64,000 nucleotides of DNA from Candidatus Binatia bacterium (lineage in GTDB: Bacteria; Desulfobacterota; Binatia; Bin18), in contig JAJEFA010000004.1 in the NCBI GenBank assembly GCA_022820725.1, positions 186,001-250,000 on the forward strand. The letters run 5' to 3'. Below the pieces are notes generated by a model, which saw nothing but the letters and a program-made list of their open reading frames with translations, made no database searches and was not told where the DNA came from. Below, piece after piece: positions 63,813-64,000 of this stretch. How positions within the stretch are numbered: the first letter of the stretch is position 1; every line of letters starts with the position of its first letter. A program made the translations under genes and the position numbers.

Positions 63813-64000
63813 TTGACCACGCAGATCGCCCAGCTGGTCAGTCTACAAGAGCTTGATCAGCGCCTTCAGCAGAAAGAGCAGCAACTGGAAGACCTCCATC
63901 AGCAGGTTGCCAGCGTCCGGTCCGAGAAGGAGACGCGGCAGCAGGAGGCCGAGGAGCGGCAACAGCGTATCAGCGAACTGGAAAGCCAACAGCGCGAGAC
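63813..64000 (+). CDS. coiled-coil protein, start of a DUF164/zinc-ribbon-type gene (partial)
   Basis: 62 codons to the window edge from TTG 63813; AGGAGGT five bases ahead makes this start firm. 'QIAQLVSLQELDQRLQQKEQ' then heptad-rich Gln/Glu sequence ('EDLHQQVASVRSEKETRQQE') gives a long coiled coil. The opening '(L)xxLxxLQxLDxxLxxxE' is typical of DUF164 proteins, which end in a C4 zinc ribbon; that end would lie beyond this window. Confidence 0.7.
   Translation, partial: MTTQIAQLVSLQELDQRLQQKEQQLEDLHQQVASVRSEKETRQQEAEERQQRISELESQQRE

Overview
This is a 64 kb piece of a GC-rich bacterial chromosome. It carries many complete housekeeping genes but no rRNA. Several traits point to a soil or marine, sponge- or sediment-type heterotroph with a large genome: at least four CaiB/BaiF-type CoA-transferases, three luciferase-like (LLM) flavin monooxygenases, an expanded sodium:solute symporter family, and dispersed palindromic repeats. 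The glycyl-tRNA synthetase is the single-chain homodimer type, which is not the usual proteobacterial alpha2beta2 enzyme. A Tectomicrobia/Entotheonella-, Binatota- or 'deltaproteobacteria'-like lineage fits, but the sequence alone does not fix the phylum.

Region 0-5.7 kb is accessory. A large repeat-linked surface-type protein is followed by repeats and three small gene pairs of toxin-antitoxin type: Phd/ParE, a DUF7662-like/PIN pair, and a DUF4160/HTH pair. A 3' fragment of a symporter gene lies among them.

Region 5.7-14.7 kb is a one-directional minus-strand array. In transcription order it reads: formyl-CoA:oxalate-type CoA-transferase, symporter 3, an atypical SDR, a cyclase-family hydrolase, a SnoaL-like protein, symporter 2, remains of a HigBA-type module, symporter 1. 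It looks like an uptake-and-catabolism cluster for an unidentified organic acid.

Region 15-22.3 kb mixes glyS, a DUF2087 protein, an AT-rich metallophosphoesterase, a pair consisting of an NtaA-type monooxygenase and a 2-keto-4-pentenoate hydratase, a small ABM monooxygenase, an unknown protein and a TauE/SafE permease. Region 22.4-26.5 kb is a plus-strand operon: a thiolase-like protein lacking the usual cysteine, a DUF35 protein and two CoA-transferases. This resembles the thiolase-fold aldolase/DUF35 pairs of steroid side-chain degradation. An ammonium transporter follows, with a good candidate sigma-54 promoter.

Region 28-45.6 kb is largely core: a WD40-like propeller protein, dxr, a squalene/phytoene synthase, a RibB protein whose RibA half has lost its zinc cysteines, hslO, aroE, ppdK, recO, grpE-dnaK-dnaJ, thiL and larB. 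Region 45.7-52.4 kb is a second catabolic island: an alpha/beta-hydrolase-domain protein divergent from LLM-LLM-CoA-transferase-GST. A relic of the neighbouring UbiB/ABC1 gene is embedded in it. Region 52.4-64 kb has the ABC1 kinase, a DUF255 thioredoxin-domain protein, two adjacent ClC transporters with CBS and TrkA-C domains, a nitroreductase, rpsU-terminator-dnaG, a CAU-anticodon tRNA and the start of a coiled-coil DUF164-type gene.
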